DNA of 62,473 bases from an uncultured Lachnospiraceae bacterium (GCA_947643615.1 CANRWO010000016.1:1-62473); one strand, 5' to 3'. Positions 35,037 through 44,916 are shown, numbered from the stretch's first letter. Notes: generated by a model from the sequence alone, not told the origin. Program-made: numbers and translations.

Positions 35037-36404
35037 TTAAGCCTCTTCAGAAGCAGATTCTTCCTCACCCTCTGCCGCATCCTTTGCTTTCTTGCCGGAC
35101 TTTTTGGCTGCAGTTTTCCCTTCCTTTGCATTCTCAACGACAAATTCAACAGCCTTCTTAATGCAGATATCTTCCATTACCTGCTTCCTGCCGCTTTCGC
35201 CGAGAAGTTCCTTCACCTGAGCCGCATCCATCTGGTAAGCTTCGCCCATGGACTTCACTTCTTCTTCAAACTCTTCCTCGGAAGCCTCCATGCCCTCAGC
35301 CGCCACAACTGCCTCCAGCACCAGGCGGGACTGGATTCTCTTCAGAGCCTGAGGCTTAGCCTGCTCCAGAAGCATATCAGGGGTGGCCCCTGTAAACTGC
35401 ATGTACTGATCCATGGAAATTCCCTGGGACTGCATCCTCTGGGCAAACTCCTGAACCATCTGCCTCTGCTGTGTCTCTACCATGGCATCGGGGATATCCA
35501 TCTTCGCATCGGCAATGATAGCGTCAACGACTGCTTCTTCCTTTGCGTTCCTGGCATCGGCCTCTTTCCTTCCGGCAAGCCTTTCCCTGATCTCTTCCTT
35601 GTACTGTTCAACAGTGTCACTCTTTTCGGACACCTCTTCCACGAATTCCTCATCCAGCTCGGGCAGCTGCTTCTCCTGGATCTTCTTCACGGTACATTTA
35701 AACACCGCCGCCTTTCCTTTCAGCTCCGCTGCCTGATAATCTTCGGGGAAGGTTACGTTTACATCCGTCTCCTTACCGATCTCGGCGCCTATCAACGCCT
35801 CCTCAAAACCGGGAATGAAAGCGCCGGAACCAATGGTCAGGGGGTAGTCCTCACCCTTGCCGCCTTCGAAAGCCTCCCCGTCCACAAACCCTTCAAAGTC
35901 AAGGACGGTCACATCCCCTTCCTTCACTGCCCTGTCTGTGACATCCACGGTCCTGGCATTCTTCTCTCTCTCACGGTCGATCTCCGCATTCACCTCTTCG
36001 TCGGAAACCGCCGCATCGATCTTGTCCACCTTGACGCCCTTATACTTACCCAGGGTCACCTCAGGCTTTAAAGCCACTTCTGCCGTAAATATAAAGGGTT
36101 TGCCTGCCTCCAACTGTGTCACATTGATCTTAGGGTTGGAGACGATTTCCTCCTCACACTCATCCACAGCCTTGTCATATGCATCGGGAATCAGCTCGTT
36201 TGCCGCGTCTTCATAGAAAACTTCCTTGCCGTACATCTGCTCGATTATTTTGCGGGGAACCTTCCCTTTCCGGAAACCGGGAACGTTGATCTTGTTCTTG
36301 TTCTTATGATATGCGCCCTCGATTGCCTTCTCCAGCTCTTCCGCAGAAACTTCAATGGTCAGCTTTGCCATATTGTTTCCCAATTTTTCTACCTGTAAAC
36401 TCAT
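35037..36404 (-). CDS. tig: Trigger factor (ribosome-associated prolyl isomerase chaperone)
   Basis: Binds nascent chains at the ribosome exit. The 455-residue protein has the ribosome-binding signature GFRKGK (in NVPGFRKGKVPRK), an FKBP-type isomerase domain (about 160-245, DFEGFVDGEAFEGG) and a helical C-terminal arm domain. An extra Lys/Ala/Glu-rich tail of about 25 residues ends the protein. Start at 36404 has GGAGG upstream. It precedes clpP-clpX, the usual order, but as a separate transcript. Confidence 0.96.
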   Translation of the reverse strand: MSLQVEKLGNNMAKLTIEVSAEELEKAIEGAYHKNKNKINVPGFRKGKVPRKIIEQMYGKEVFYEDAANELIPDAYDKAVDECEEEIVSNPKINVTQLEAGKPFIFTAEVALKPEVTLGKYKGVKVDKIDAAVSDEEVNAEIDREREKNARTVDVTDRAVKEGDVTVLDFEGFVDGEAFEGGKGEDYPLTIGSGAFIPGFEEALIGAEIGKETDVNVTFPEDYQAAELKGKAAVFKCTVKKIQEKQLPELDEEFVEEVSEKSDTVEQYKEEIRERLAGRKEADARNAKEEAVVDAIIADAKMDIPDAMVETQQRQMVQEFAQRMQSQGISMDQYMQFTGATPDMLLEQAKPQALKRIQSRLVLEAVVAAEGMEASEEEFEEEVKSMGEAYQMDAAQVKELLGESGRKQVMEDICIKKAVEFVVENAKEGKTAAKKSGKKAKDAAEGEEESASEEA

Positions 36405-36604
36405 TGTTATGTTTCCTCCTTCATAATTTAACAGCCTGTCCAAACTCCCGGGGCCAAAGGAATACAAATCCCCACGAACACAGACGCACTGTTACTTATA
36501 TTACTGTGTCTCATCTATAAATAATCTGTTCCCCATAAAATGCGGACACAGTCACAGTCATTTTAGAATTATAACATGAACCGGCCGGAAACACAAATGT
36601 TTTT

Positions 36605-36856
36605 TCATTTTCCATATATGCACTTACTGCTGACACCCGGTATCATACCGAGCTTTCCCGTCAGCGCACTGATAGCATTTTGAGGGGCATCCAGGACTAC
36701 ACTGATAATGTTCATGTTTTTCTCCCGGTAGGGCAGCCCCATTCTGCCGATGACATACCTGCTGTATTCATGAAGCAGTCCGTTGACCCGCGCCACCGCT
36801 TCCCTGTCCTCTATAATGATTCCCACCAATGCCACGCGGGTTAAACAATCCGCCAT
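36605..36856 (-). CDS. TM1266-type putative regulator (iron-only hydrogenase system)
   Basis: An 83-residue ACT-like/NikR-C-like small protein: starts MADCLTRVALVGIIIED, with ISVVLDAPQNAISALTGKLG near the end. The family is often found near HydEFG maturation genes and named as an iron-only hydrogenase regulator, but no hydrogenase gene is in this window. Start at 36856 has GGAGG upstream. It follows the fused ABC gene closely, so the two may be one operon. Confidence 0.85.
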   Translation of the reverse strand: MADCLTRVALVGIIIEDREAVARVNGLLHEYSRYVIGRMGLPYREKNMNIISVVLDAPQNAISALTGKLGMIPGVSSKCIYGK

Positions 36857-36893
36857 AGTTACCTCCGATCCCGCCCGAAGTGCAAAATACCGG

Positions 36894-38306
36894 TCATTCA
36901 CACCGGGGTTTATTTAAAAAAATGCTTTCCGCAGGAAGGATGTGTGTTACAAGGACAATCACCCTCCCGTTTTGCCTCCTTCGGATATATGCCTCCGCAC
37001 ATGCCCGGGTATCCCCGTCCATTCCCGTGAAAGGCTCGTCCAGCAATACATAATCTGACTCTGCCTCCATAGCCCGGACCAGCGCCACCCTGCGCCTCAT
37101 CCCGCCGCTGAGTTCCCTGCAGGCCTTATGCAGCGCCTCCGGCGGAAGAAGCTCTTCCAACGCCGCCCCGGCCCTCAGTACGTCACCTGTAACCAGCTCC
37201 ACATTTTTGACGGCGCTGTAATCCATGCACAGCCTGTCCTCCTGGAATACCATACTGCAGGCCCCGGCTCCTTCCACGCTTCCGCTTTCGGGCCTGAGTA
37301 TCCCGGCCAATATGTGCAATAAGGTGGTCTTCCCGCTGCCGGACGGAGTATTTATAAGGTACGTTTTCCCCGGTTCGTATACGGCATTGTAATCTGACAG
37401 CACCTGCTGAGAGCCGTAAGATTTAAAAAGATGCCTTGCCTCCAGCCTTGCCCCGGGCATTGGGGGCCTTTCCGCCGTGTTTTTGCCTTCTCTCACCGGC
37501 ATATTTGCGGCGGCCCTCCTGCGTTTTCCCTGTGCCCTCTCCTGCAGCGCCGGCCTGCCGCAGGCCGGTTCCCACTTGAAAAAGCAATCTGCCATTTGCA
37601 GGGCCAGCTTTTCAAACAGGACGCTCAGCAGGACCACCACCACCGTCCAGGCCAGGACTCCCGCCGTATTAAGGTATACTTTGGACAGATAAAGGCCCTC
37701 CCCGATAGAATAGTCCGGCGTGCCGATCACTTCCGCGGCGACTCCCGACTTCCAGCACATGCCCAGGGAAACTTTCATGCTGCCGTACAGAAACGGCGCA
37801 ATAGCAGGCCTGTAGATGTAGAAGAACCTGCTTTTTCCAGGCAAACGGAATACCCGGGCCATTTCCAGGAGCTGTCTGTCCGTATTTTTCAGGCCTTCCA
37901 GAGTATTGATATAAATGTTGGGCAAAACCACTATAAAACAAATCGCCACCGCAAGAAAGGAAGACCCCCACCAGATCAGCAGCAGCACCACAAAAGATGC
38001 CACAGGGACAGCTTTTAAAACCGACATTACCGGAGAGAGAATTTCCTCCGCAACGGTATGGCGGCTGCTTACCGCCGCCAATGCCGCTGCCACTGCAAAG
38101 CCTGCCAGGAATCCGCTTCCGATCCGCAGCAGGGATGACCCCACTGTCCGGTAAAACCCCGGATCCCCAAGCATGGAAAATAGCTCCCCCATAACCTCCA
38201 CCGGAGATACCAGCAGAATACGGTTGTCCACCACCACGGCCCCCATCTGCCAGACAGCAGCCCAGGCGAAAACAATCATCAATTTGCGCAGTCTTTTCTT
38301 ATCCAT
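36894..38306 (-). CDS. Fused ABC permease-ATPase of the SsuBC/TauBC type
   Basis: A 470-residue fusion. Residues 1-250 form a BPD_transp_1 permease with six helices and the EAA-type loop around NTLEGLKNTDRQLLEMAR. After a linker of about 40 residues (basic, Ala/Arg-rich), residues 290-470 form an ATPase: Walker A PSGSGKTTL, signature LSGGMRRRVAL, Walker B YVLLDEPFTGMD and H-loop THILP. Permease and ATPase are normally separate chains in nitrate/sulfonate/taurine importers. The gene is 31 bases downstream of its substrate-binding lipoprotein gene. Substrate unknown; the TM1266-type neighbour hints at hydrogenase or one-carbon context. Confidence 0.88.
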   Translation of the reverse strand: MDKKRLRKLMIVFAWAAVWQMGAVVVDNRILLVSPVEVMGELFSMLGDPGFYRTVGSSLLRIGSGFLAGFAVAAALAAVSSRHTVAEEILSPVMSVLKAVPVASFVVLLLIWWGSSFLAVAICFIVVLPNIYINTLEGLKNTDRQLLEMARVFRLPGKSRFFYIYRPAIAPFLYGSMKVSLGMCWKSGVAAEVIGTPDYSIGEGLYLSKVYLNTAGVLAWTVVVVLLSVLFEKLALQMADCFFKWEPACGRPALQERAQGKRRRAAANMPVREGKNTAERPPMPGARLEARHLFKSYGSQQVLSDYNAVYEPGKTYLINTPSGSGKTTLLHILAGILRPESGSVEGAGACSMVFQEDRLCMDYSAVKNVELVTGDVLRAGAALEELLPPEALHKACRELSGGMRRRVALVRAMEAESDYVLLDEPFTGMDGDTRACAEAYIRRRQNGRVIVLVTHILPAESIFLNKPRCE

Positions 38307-38337
38307 AGCTACCTGTCCTTAAGTGGGCCGCCTGTGA

Positions 38338-39342
38338 TTACCGGATGTAATAAAAATCATCCCCCGGCAACGCGCCGCCTGTCAGTTCCGCGTTAAAATC
38401 ATTTAAAATCTCCAGGTATCCTGAAAGCGCCTCCTTCATCTCCTGGCCGGTAATGCATACAATGTTGCACTGAGGGATTGCCGTTAGGGCAATGGGTTCC
38501 TTTGCCACAATGCCCTCCTTCACTGCCAGGGCCGCCCCTGGGGCAGGATCCTTGTTGATCGCCTCCGCGCTGGCTGCATGTTCTTCCAGGAAGGCAGCCA
38601 CCGCATCCGGGTTTTCTTCCAGGAACTCCCTGCGAACCACCGTCACCCCTGTCACCATACCGCTTCCGTCCCCGGCTCCGCCCTGCACGCGCATCCATTC
38701 CTCGTTGATATCCACCACCGCTTTCAGGTTTTCGTTCTGCATACAGGCCGCCGTGACAAAAGGCTGGGGCAGCAAGCCGATGGCATCGGGGTTCTCTGCC
38801 AGCACTGCCGCCACCTCTGTGGCTTCGGACCTAAACTCCAGGGTGACGTCCCCTTCCTGCAACCCGTTGGCATCCAGGAGGTATCTCAGGGACGCTTCCG
38901 GTGTGGTCCCTTTGCCCGTGAGATACACGGTTTTTCCCTTTAGATCCGAGATGCCGTTTATCTCTGCCGTCCCGGTCACCATGTACAGTACGCCCAGGGT
39001 ATTGATATCAATAGCCGTTACGCCGCCATCCGTCTTCTGGTAGAGCGCTGCCGCTACATTTGCAGGGACCAGCAGGATATCCAGGTCACCCTTGGCCATC
39101 AGCGGCAGCAATTCGTCCGCCCCGGTAGCCATCTGGAACTCGTAAGCGTCCGCCGTTTCCCCTTTGGAAGACTTATCCATCAGGTTCAGCAGCCCCAGGG
39201 ATGTGGGCCCTTTCAGGGAACCTACCCGGACTGTTACCGCCTCCCTGCCGCTGCCGCATCCGGCCAGGGTGCATGCCAGGGCCAACAGGCACAACCCCAT
39301 CGCCGCCGCTTTTTTCAAGTAAAATTTTTTCGTCCAAACCAT
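38338..39342 (-). CDS. Substrate-binding lipoprotein (NMT1/SsuA-like)
   Basis: Extracytoplasmic binding protein of 334 residues with a lipoprotein signal: KK at residues 5-6, hydrophobic stretch, lipobox LAGC near residue 28. The mature part begins TVRVGSLKGPTSLGLLNLMD and continues with LPLMAKGDLDILLVPANVAAAL, typical of NMT1-like/SsuA binding proteins. Start at 39342 has GAGGAGG upstream. It heads a three-gene unit with the fused permease-ATPase and the TM1266-type gene. The 465-base gap upstream (39376-39840) holds no riboswitch or gene I recognise. Confidence 0.88.
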   Translation of the reverse strand: MVWTKKFYLKKAAAMGLCLLALACTLAGCGSGREAVTVRVGSLKGPTSLGLLNLMDKSSKGETADAYEFQMATGADELLPLMAKGDLDILLVPANVAAALYQKTDGGVTAIDINTLGVLYMVTGTAEINGISDLKGKTVYLTGKGTTPEASLRYLLDANGLQEGDVTLEFRSEATEVAAVLAENPDAIGLLPQPFVTAACMQNENLKAVVDINEEWMRVQGGAGDGSGMVTGVTVVRREFLEENPDAVAAFLEEHAASAEAINKDPAPGAALAVKEGIVAKEPIALTAIPQCNIVCITGQEMKEALSGYLEILNDFNAELTGGALPGDDFYYIR

Positions 39343-39840
39343 GTCCTTACCTCCTCGTATGTTTCCGGCAAGCAACGGTACCCATTTAGCAGATCCTGCT
39401 GCTTTGATATGGTATACCGCCTGCGGAAATAAAAAATACGTTTTGGCTTACAATTAGAATAGGCATAAAAAAGAAACCCTTACTACTCAGAACGAATCTT
39501 CGTAAGCCAGAATACAGTGTCCGATTCCGGTCAGCATGCCACAAGCTTCCCGGTCTCATAAATGATGGGATTTAAAATTCATCACATTATGTATTATATC
39601 ATTTCTATAGAACGAAAAGCAATCCTGTTTCGCAAAGGTTTATATGTCCAAAGCAACAGCCCGGGCAGGAAATGAAACTATCCAAAAACTTCCATTATAT
39701 TTTTTTGAGTAAGGCAGATAATAAGACCAAGATAAGTCGCAGCAATTACTTGACTGAAAAAATTTTCAGGATAAGTGATCGCGGCACTTATCTTGAAAAT
39801 AGAGAAGGTAGTAAATATGTAATGTTTGGAGGTGAATGAA

Positions 39841-40041
39841 ATGTCCGGTAACAGAAGTAATAGAGTAGAAGTTCCCGAAGCAAAGGCAGCTATGGATCGT
39901 TTTAAGACCGAGGTAGCTTCCGAGCTTGGCGTAAACCTGAAAGAGGGTTACAACGGTGATCTGACTTCCCGTGAAGCAGGTTCTATCGGCGGCGAGATGG
40001 TTCGTCGTATGATCAAGAAGCAGGAAGAGCAGATGAAATAA
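39841..40041 (+). CDS. Alpha/beta-type small acid-soluble spore protein
   Basis: Spore DNA-coating protein of 66 residues. Conserved family segments: the EVASELGV motif including the GPR protease cleavage region, then GYNGDLTSREAGSIGGEMVRRMI. Start at 39841 has GGAGG 8 bases upstream. It shows the host forms endospores. Monocistronic with its own terminator; expected under sigma-G control, though I could not assign that promoter. Confidence 0.95.
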   Translation: MSGNRSNRVEVPEAKAAMDRFKTEVASELGVNLKEGYNGDLTSREAGSIGGEMVRRMIKKQEEQMK

Positions 40042-40072
40042 GGCTCCCCGAATGAGCTGAAAATGAAAAAGG

Positions 40073-40106
40073 CTGCCGCACTGACAATATCGGTGCGGCA
40101 GTTTTT
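40073..40106. terminator. Terminator of the SASP gene
   Basis: 9-bp perfect stem ctgccgcac/gtgcggcag (40073-40081, 40093-40101) followed by five T; also serves the convergent aldolase gene. Confidence 0.9.
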
Positions 40107-40152
40107 CTGCTTAATATACCGGGAAAAGCCACATCCCGTTTTAAAAATGGCC

Positions 40153-40806
40153 CTACTCCCCGAACACTGCCTTATAGTCCGCCTGGAATTTGGCAATCCC
40201 TGCGTCCGTCAGGGGATGTTTTACCATCTGCTCAATAACGGAATAGGGAACGGTGGCAATGTCGGCTCCTGCAAGCGCACAATCGGTCACATGAACGGGA
40301 TTGCGGACGCTTGCGCAAATGATCTGGGTATCCAGGTCTGTCACCGCGAAAATATCGGAGATCTCACGGATCAGGTCAACGCCTCTCTGGCTGATATCGT
40401 CCAGGCGCCCCAGGAAAGGAGATACATAGGTTGCCCCTGCGCGTGCGGCAAGCAATGCCTGGTTTGCCGTAAAAACAAGAGTTACATTGGTCTTGATACC
40501 TTCGGCAGTCAATGCCTTACATGCTTTCAGGCCTTCTACCGTCATGGGAATCTTGACAACCATGTTGGGATGGATCTTGGCAATCGCCCTACCCTCTTCG
40601 ATCATTCCTTCCGCATCCACGGTGGTAGCTTTTACCTCTCCGCTGATAGGCCCGTCAACGATGGAGGCGATCTCTGCAATAACCTCTTCAAACACTCTGC
40701 CTTCTTTTGCAATCAGGGAAGGATTGGTGGTAACGCCGCAGATCACGCCCATGTCATTTGCCTTCCTGATATCCTCTACCTTCGCGGTGTCGATAAAAAA
40801 ACGCAT
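40153..40806 (-). CDS. fsa: Transaldolase-like fructose-6-phosphate aldolase
   Basis: Class I aldolase of the TalC/FSA group, 217 residues. Starts [18 protein letters not shown]; Schiff-base Lys is in [36 protein letters not shown] and [14 protein letters not shown] are family hallmarks. In Firmicutes such proteins may serve as the pathway transaldolase. Convergent with the SASP gene; monocistronic. Confidence 0.93.
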   Translation of the reverse strand: MRFFIDTAKVEDIRKANDMGVICGVTTNPSLIAKEGRVFEEVIAEIASIVDGPISGEVKATTVDAEGMIEEGRAIAKIHPNMVVKIPMTVEGLKACKALTAEGIKTNVTLVFTANQALLAARAGATYVSPFLGRLDDISQRGVDLIREISDIFAVTDLDTQIICASVRNPVHVTDCALAGADIATVPYSVIEQMVKHPLTDAGIAKFQADYKAVFGE

Positions 40807-40954
40807 AATTTAAATCTCCTTTTCTATGTATTTTGACGCTTGGCTTTCACCTGTCCTGACAAGCTCCGTACCGCCAGGCACGCCCAGCGCGCAATGGCCC
40901 AAAACCATTCCCCCGCACTGTGCCCGTGCACATACGCCTTCTTTCTTAAGTATA

Positions 40955-41794
40955 TCAAATTGATGGCAAACTGCAAGAGTTTTTATAATTGCTTTCCCAA
41001 ATATTTTTTTCGCAGATGACACCGTGTTCTTTTTTCCTTTTTCCCGTTAGGATAAGCGCCACCTCGGCCATGTCCTGGGGACGCCGCCTGGGATCAGTGT
41101 GTGCGGCTTCCCCCACCAGCCTTTCCAGCCTTCTGCGGCACTGCCTCTCCTCCCTGCCGGGTTTTCTCCTTACGCTGCCCCGCCCCCAATCCCCCGCGTA
41201 TTTCTTCCGTTTGAAGCGGCATTTTCCTCCCATATTCATTACACTCTGCAGGGTTTTGCCAAGGCTGTAAACATCGCTGTAGAACCCCGGGATCCCGCCT
41301 TCCTCCAACTGCTCCGGCGGCGAAAACCCGGGCGTCCCCACTTTTGCCCCGTCCTGCGCGTCCCGGTAAGAGGCGCATCCAAAATCAATCAGTTTAATAT
41401 GCCCGTCCTCACAGACCATAATGTTTTCCGGCTTCAGGTCCCGGTACAGAATCCCGGCGCCGCGCTCATGGAGATATCCCAGGCCCTCTGTCAGTTCCTT
41501 TGCCATACCCATGGCCTGCCGCGGAGAAAGCCTTCCCCTGGCCCGCATTATCTGCCCCAGGCTCTTCCCCGGTATATACTCCATGACAAGCCGGCCCATG
41601 CCCTCCCTCTCCTGGTAATCTATATATGCCGGAAACAGGGGATGGTACAGGCAGCTTAAAATTTCCGCCTCCCTCTTTAACATCTTCGTCTCCCTGCTGA
41701 CCTTACAGGCAAACCGAGTCCCAACCCCGTCCTCTGCCAGATAAACCCTGGAAAACGCGCCCTCCCCCAGCACACGTATGTATTGATAATCCAT
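40955..41794 (-). CDS. Hanks-type serine/threonine protein kinase, soluble
   Basis: Protein kinase of 279 residues without membrane or PASTA domains. Motifs: P-loop GEGAFSRVY, Lys in FACKVS, catalytic loop YRDLKPEN (Tyr instead of the usual His), DFG in LIDFGCAS, activation-segment TPGFSPPEQ. The C-lobe is short with a basic stretch (FKRKK...GRGSVRRK). Start at 41794 has AAAGGAG upstream. It follows a PP2C-like gene by 32 bases, the typical kinase/phosphatase pairing, but both differ from the widespread PrkC-PrpC pair. Confidence 0.88.
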   Translation of the reverse strand: MDYQYIRVLGEGAFSRVYLAEDGVGTRFACKVSRETKMLKREAEILSCLYHPLFPAYIDYQEREGMGRLVMEYIPGKSLGQIMRARGRLSPRQAMGMAKELTEGLGYLHERGAGILYRDLKPENIMVCEDGHIKLIDFGCASYRDAQDGAKVGTPGFSPPEQLEEGGIPGFYSDVYSLGKTLQSVMNMGGKCRFKRKKYAGDWGRGSVRRKPGREERQCRRRLERLVGEAAHTDPRRRPQDMAEVALILTGKRKKEHGVICEKNIWESNYKNSCSLPSI

Positions 41795-41826
41795 TTTCCA
41801 TCTCCTTTGCCACAAATGCATTTACG

Positions 41827-42462
41827 CTACCTGACCTCCAAAAGCAATGCCGCCATATTCCTGCCGCCGCGTCTCTCCGCCATGCAGCCAAGCTCCCGTA
41901 CCCTCTTTTGGGCCTGCCCGGAATCCCGGATGGCCTTCACGTCCAGGCAATGCGCCATATCCTCCATGGGAATATTCTTGCAAAAGCCGTCCGGTGCCAG
42001 CAAAATGCCGATCCCCGATTCCATGGTCCCCCGCCAAAAGTGCAGGCCTGTGCCATCCTCCGCCCCAATCTCACTCAATACAGGGCGTCCGAAGCCGGTA
42101 TTGCACAGGATTATCTTTGCGCCGTCCTGGGAAAAGGACAGGAAGACCTCCCCGATGCACAATATACCCACCGCATAAAAACCGTCCCGCAGGAAACTGC
42201 TTTCTCTGTGCCGATATACTGCTTCCTCCATTTTTTCCAGATATTTCTCCGGCCTCTTAACCGCCCTCCCCAGCCTGAAACTGCGGAATTCCCCTAAAAG
42301 GCGCCCTGTGAATATCCCTCCGGCCATTCCCGCCCCGGGATCATCCCCTCCACAGACGCATCCGAGGAAAACGGGCACACCGCCGCAGATATAGTGCTGC
42401 AGCAGCAAAGATCCAGAGCCTTCCCGCTGCCTGTAACAGCCTGCCATATATTCCATAGGCAT
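41827..42462 (-). CDS. Degenerate PP2C-like phosphatase
   Basis: A 211-residue protein resembling PP2C phosphatases in spacing, not strongly in residues: FLGCVCGGDDPGAGMAGGIF stands where 'vaDGmGGh' is expected, ILLAPDGFCKNI resembles the 'lLcSDGl' strand, and GGRNMAALLLEV ends the protein where PP2C has 'DNiTvivv'. The first metal Asp is missing and the last is Asn, so activity is doubtful. It is translated just before the kinase gene, which supports the assignment. It might instead be a pure kinase regulator. Confidence 0.55.
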   Translation of the reverse strand: MPMEYMAGCYRQREGSGSLLLQHYICGGVPVFLGCVCGGDDPGAGMAGGIFTGRLLGEFRSFRLGRAVKRPEKYLEKMEEAVYRHRESSFLRDGFYAVGILCIGEVFLSFSQDGAKIILCNTGFGRPVLSEIGAEDGTGLHFWRGTMESGIGILLAPDGFCKNIPMEDMAHCLDVKAIRDSGQAQKRVRELGCMAERRGGRNMAALLLEVR

Positions 42463-42703
42463 TTCTCCTTTTTTATTAAATTTGTTTTTTGATTAGATTT
42501 CATTTTTGATTGGATAAAGGGAACTACTGAGATTTGAATTTGTGTATGGCCCAGAATTGCCTGATTATGAATACGCTGTATTTGCCGGAAATCCCTTCTG
42601 CAAAAGGCTTTAATGCCTCAGGTCCCTCCGCCGGTATTTGCTTTCGCCAAACACCGCGGATACAGACAGAGATTCCGGCAGGAACACAGTCCACGGCAAT
42701 TCA

Positions 42704-43765
42704 TCACATAAAGATATTTACCAGATCATTAAAGAATATAAACACCATCAGTACCATAAAGAACACCAGGCCTACGAAATGTACCATGCCTTCTTTCTCC
42801 GGCGGCACAGGCTTCCCGCGTATCACTTCCAGGAACAGAAATACCAGCCTGCCGCCGTCCAATGCAGGAACCGGCAGCAAATTCAGGATGCCCAGATTAA
42901 CGGACAGCATCAGTACAATGTTGAGCATACTGATTACCACGCTCTGCCAGCCGTAATTTTTCGCCTCGTCATAAGTCTTACCCACCACATTCACCGCAAT
43001 GCCCACAGGCCCGGCCACATCCTCCCTGCTCACACGGCCACGCAGCAGCATTCCGAGGCTTTTGTAAGTGGCCTTTACCGAATAGCGCATCTCATACCAC
43101 GCATATTTCAATGTCTCGATGCCTTTCGGCTCCCGGAATTCACCGTTCATCACTCCCAGCAGATAAGTCCCCATCCCTTCATCATACTGGGGCGTCAGCG
43201 TAGTGGTAAACCGCTCTCCGTCCCGCTCATAAACGATTTCCAGGTCACCCCCTCTGTAAGAGGCTTGCATAAAAAGCGATATTTCCTGGTACAGTCTTAC
43301 TTTCTCACCGTTGATGGAAAGGATCAGGTCCCCGGCCTGCATTCCGGCGGCTTCCGCACCGCCGCCCTCCGAGACCTGAGTGGCCACGGAGTCACGGATG
43401 GCAAACACATCGCTCATGTTTACCATAATAAAGGCCACAATGAAAGCCAGAATAAAATTGAAAAAAGGGCCTGCCACCACGGTGGAAATCCTTCCCCAGA
43501 CACTGGCCTTATTAAAGGACCCCTCGCTGGGTTCCCCTTCCCTTTCATTCAGGCCGTCCTCACCTTCAAACATACAGGCTCCGCCAATGGGAAACAGCTT
43601 CAAAGAATACTTCGTGCCTCCCTTTTCTGTGGAGATCAGGTTCGGCCCCATTCCCACCGCGAATTCCACCACATGGATCCCGTTTGCCTTTGCCAACAGA
43701 AAATGTCCGAATTCATGTGCAATGACCACCACCCCGAATATAAGAATAAACAATATCAGAGTCAT
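42704..43765 (-). CDS. rseP: Site-2 membrane metalloprotease RseP/RasP
   Basis: Intramembrane protease of 353 residues that cleaves anti-sigma factors and signal peptides. Active site HEFGH near residue 17 in the first helix, PDZ domain (about 120-200, with AAGMQAGDLILSINGEKV) and third motif LPVPALDGGRL. ATG lies 2 bases after the dxr stop with AGGAAGG inside dxr, so translation is coupled. Last gene of the pyrH-frr-uppS-cdsA-dxr-rseP block. Confidence 0.96.
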   Translation of the reverse strand: MTLILFILIFGVVVIAHEFGHFLLAKANGIHVVEFAVGMGPNLISTEKGGTKYSLKLFPIGGACMFEGEDGLNEREGEPSEGSFNKASVWGRISTVVAGPFFNFILAFIVAFIMVNMSDVFAIRDSVATQVSEGGGAEAAGMQAGDLILSINGEKVRLYQEISLFMQASYRGGDLEIVYERDGERFTTTLTPQYDEGMGTYLLGVMNGEFREPKGIETLKYAWYEMRYSVKATYKSLGMLLRGRVSREDVAGPVGIAVNVVGKTYDEAKNYGWQSVVISMLNIVLMLSVNLGILNLLPVPALDGGRLVFLFLEVIRGKPVPPEKEGMVHFVGLVFFMVLMVFIFFNDLVNIFM

Positions 43766-43767
43766 TT

Positions 43768-44916
43768 CTACAGTTTCATCCTTCCTAAAATAAATTCATA
43801 GGTCTCGGCCTCAGCCTCTAAAATTTGATCCACCGTGGGGGACTGGGTCACCTTATGCCGCTCCATGGCTTCCCTAATCAGCTCCGGAATCTGCAGATAA
43901 GTGATCCTGCGCCCTAAGAACAGCTCTACTGCCTTTTCGTTTGCCGCATTATATACCGTAGGCATACTCCCGCCTGCCCTTGCCGCTTCATATGCCAGCG
44001 CCAGTCCGCCAAAGGTCTCCGTGTCCGGCTTCTCGAACGTGATTTGGGCCAGGTCGAAAAAGTCCACCCTTTTCCCCTCCATAGGACGCCTGTCAGGGTA
44101 AAACAAGGCATACTGAATCGGCAGCTTCATATCCGGGGTTCCCATTTGCGCCATAATCGCCCCGTCCACAAACTGCACCGCAGAATGGATGATGCTCTGG
44201 GGATGCACCACCACCTCAATCCTGTCCAGGTCCACTCCGAACAGCCATTTAGCTTCCATAACTTCCAGACCCTTGTTCACCAATGTGGAAGAGTCAATGG
44301 TAATCTTCTTCCCCATTGCCCAGTTAGGATGCTTTAAAGCGTCCTCCACCCGGATATCCTGCAGCTGCTCTTTGCTTCTGCCCCTGAAAGGGCCGCCGGA
44401 CGCAGTCAGCAATATTTTCTCTATTCTATTTCCGGGTTCACCGTTCAGGGATTGGTAGATGGCGCTGTGCTCGCTGTCCACAGGCAGGATAGACACCCCG
44501 TGCTTCTCCGCCAGCGGCATAATAATATGCCCTGCCGTCACCAACGTCTCCTTATTTGCAAGCGCAATGTCTTTCCCTGCCTGGATGGCCGCAATGGTTG
44601 GCCTTATACCAATCATACCCACAATTGCGGTGACCAATACCCGGCTCTCCTGCATAACCGCAATTTCCAGCAGTCCCTCCATCCCGGAAACCACCTTAAC
44701 GCCTGTATCCGCCACTCTGACCCGAAGCTCCGCCGCCGCTTCCGCACTCCACATGGCTGCCAGCGCAGGGTGGAACTCCCTGATCTGCTCCTCCATTTTA
44801 TCCACTCTGCTGCCTGCCGCCAGGGCAACCACCTGCAGATCCGGATTGCCCCGCACCACTTCCAGCGTCTGTGTCCCTATGGAACCGGTAGAACCCAAAA
44901 TCGCTATCTTTTTCAT
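43768..44916 (-). CDS. dxr: 1-deoxy-D-xylulose 5-phosphate reductoisomerase
   Basis: Second step of the MEP isoprenoid pathway, NADPH-dependent. The 382-residue protein begins MKKIAILGSTGSIGTQTLEVV (NADPH site); also LANKETLVTAG, PVDSEHSAI, TASGGPFR and the MGKKITIDSSTLVNKGLE segment with metal ligands. Start at 44916 has AGGGGAG upstream; the frame opens to 45009 without a site. Confidence 0.97.
   Translation of the reverse strand: MKKIAILGSTGSIGTQTLEVVRGNPDLQVVALAAGSRVDKMEEQIREFHPALAAMWSAEAAAELRVRVADTGVKVVSGMEGLLEIAVMQESRVLVTAIVGMIGIRPTIAAIQAGKDIALANKETLVTAGHIIMPLAEKHGVSILPVDSEHSAIYQSLNGEPGNRIEKILLTASGGPFRGRSKEQLQDIRVEDALKHPNWAMGKKITIDSSTLVNKGLEVMEAKWLFGVDLDRIEVVVHPQSIIHSAVQFVDGAIMAQMGTPDMKLPIQYALFYPDRRPMEGKRVDFFDLAQITFEKPDTETFGGLALAYEAARAGGSMPTVYNAANEKAVELFLGRRITYLQIPELIREAMERHKVTQSPTVDQILEAEAETYEFILGRMKL

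Noticed and set aside
42463..42703. Plus-strand frame between the PP2C-like gene and rseP
   Set aside because: Continues as an antisense shadow of rseP and has no RBS.
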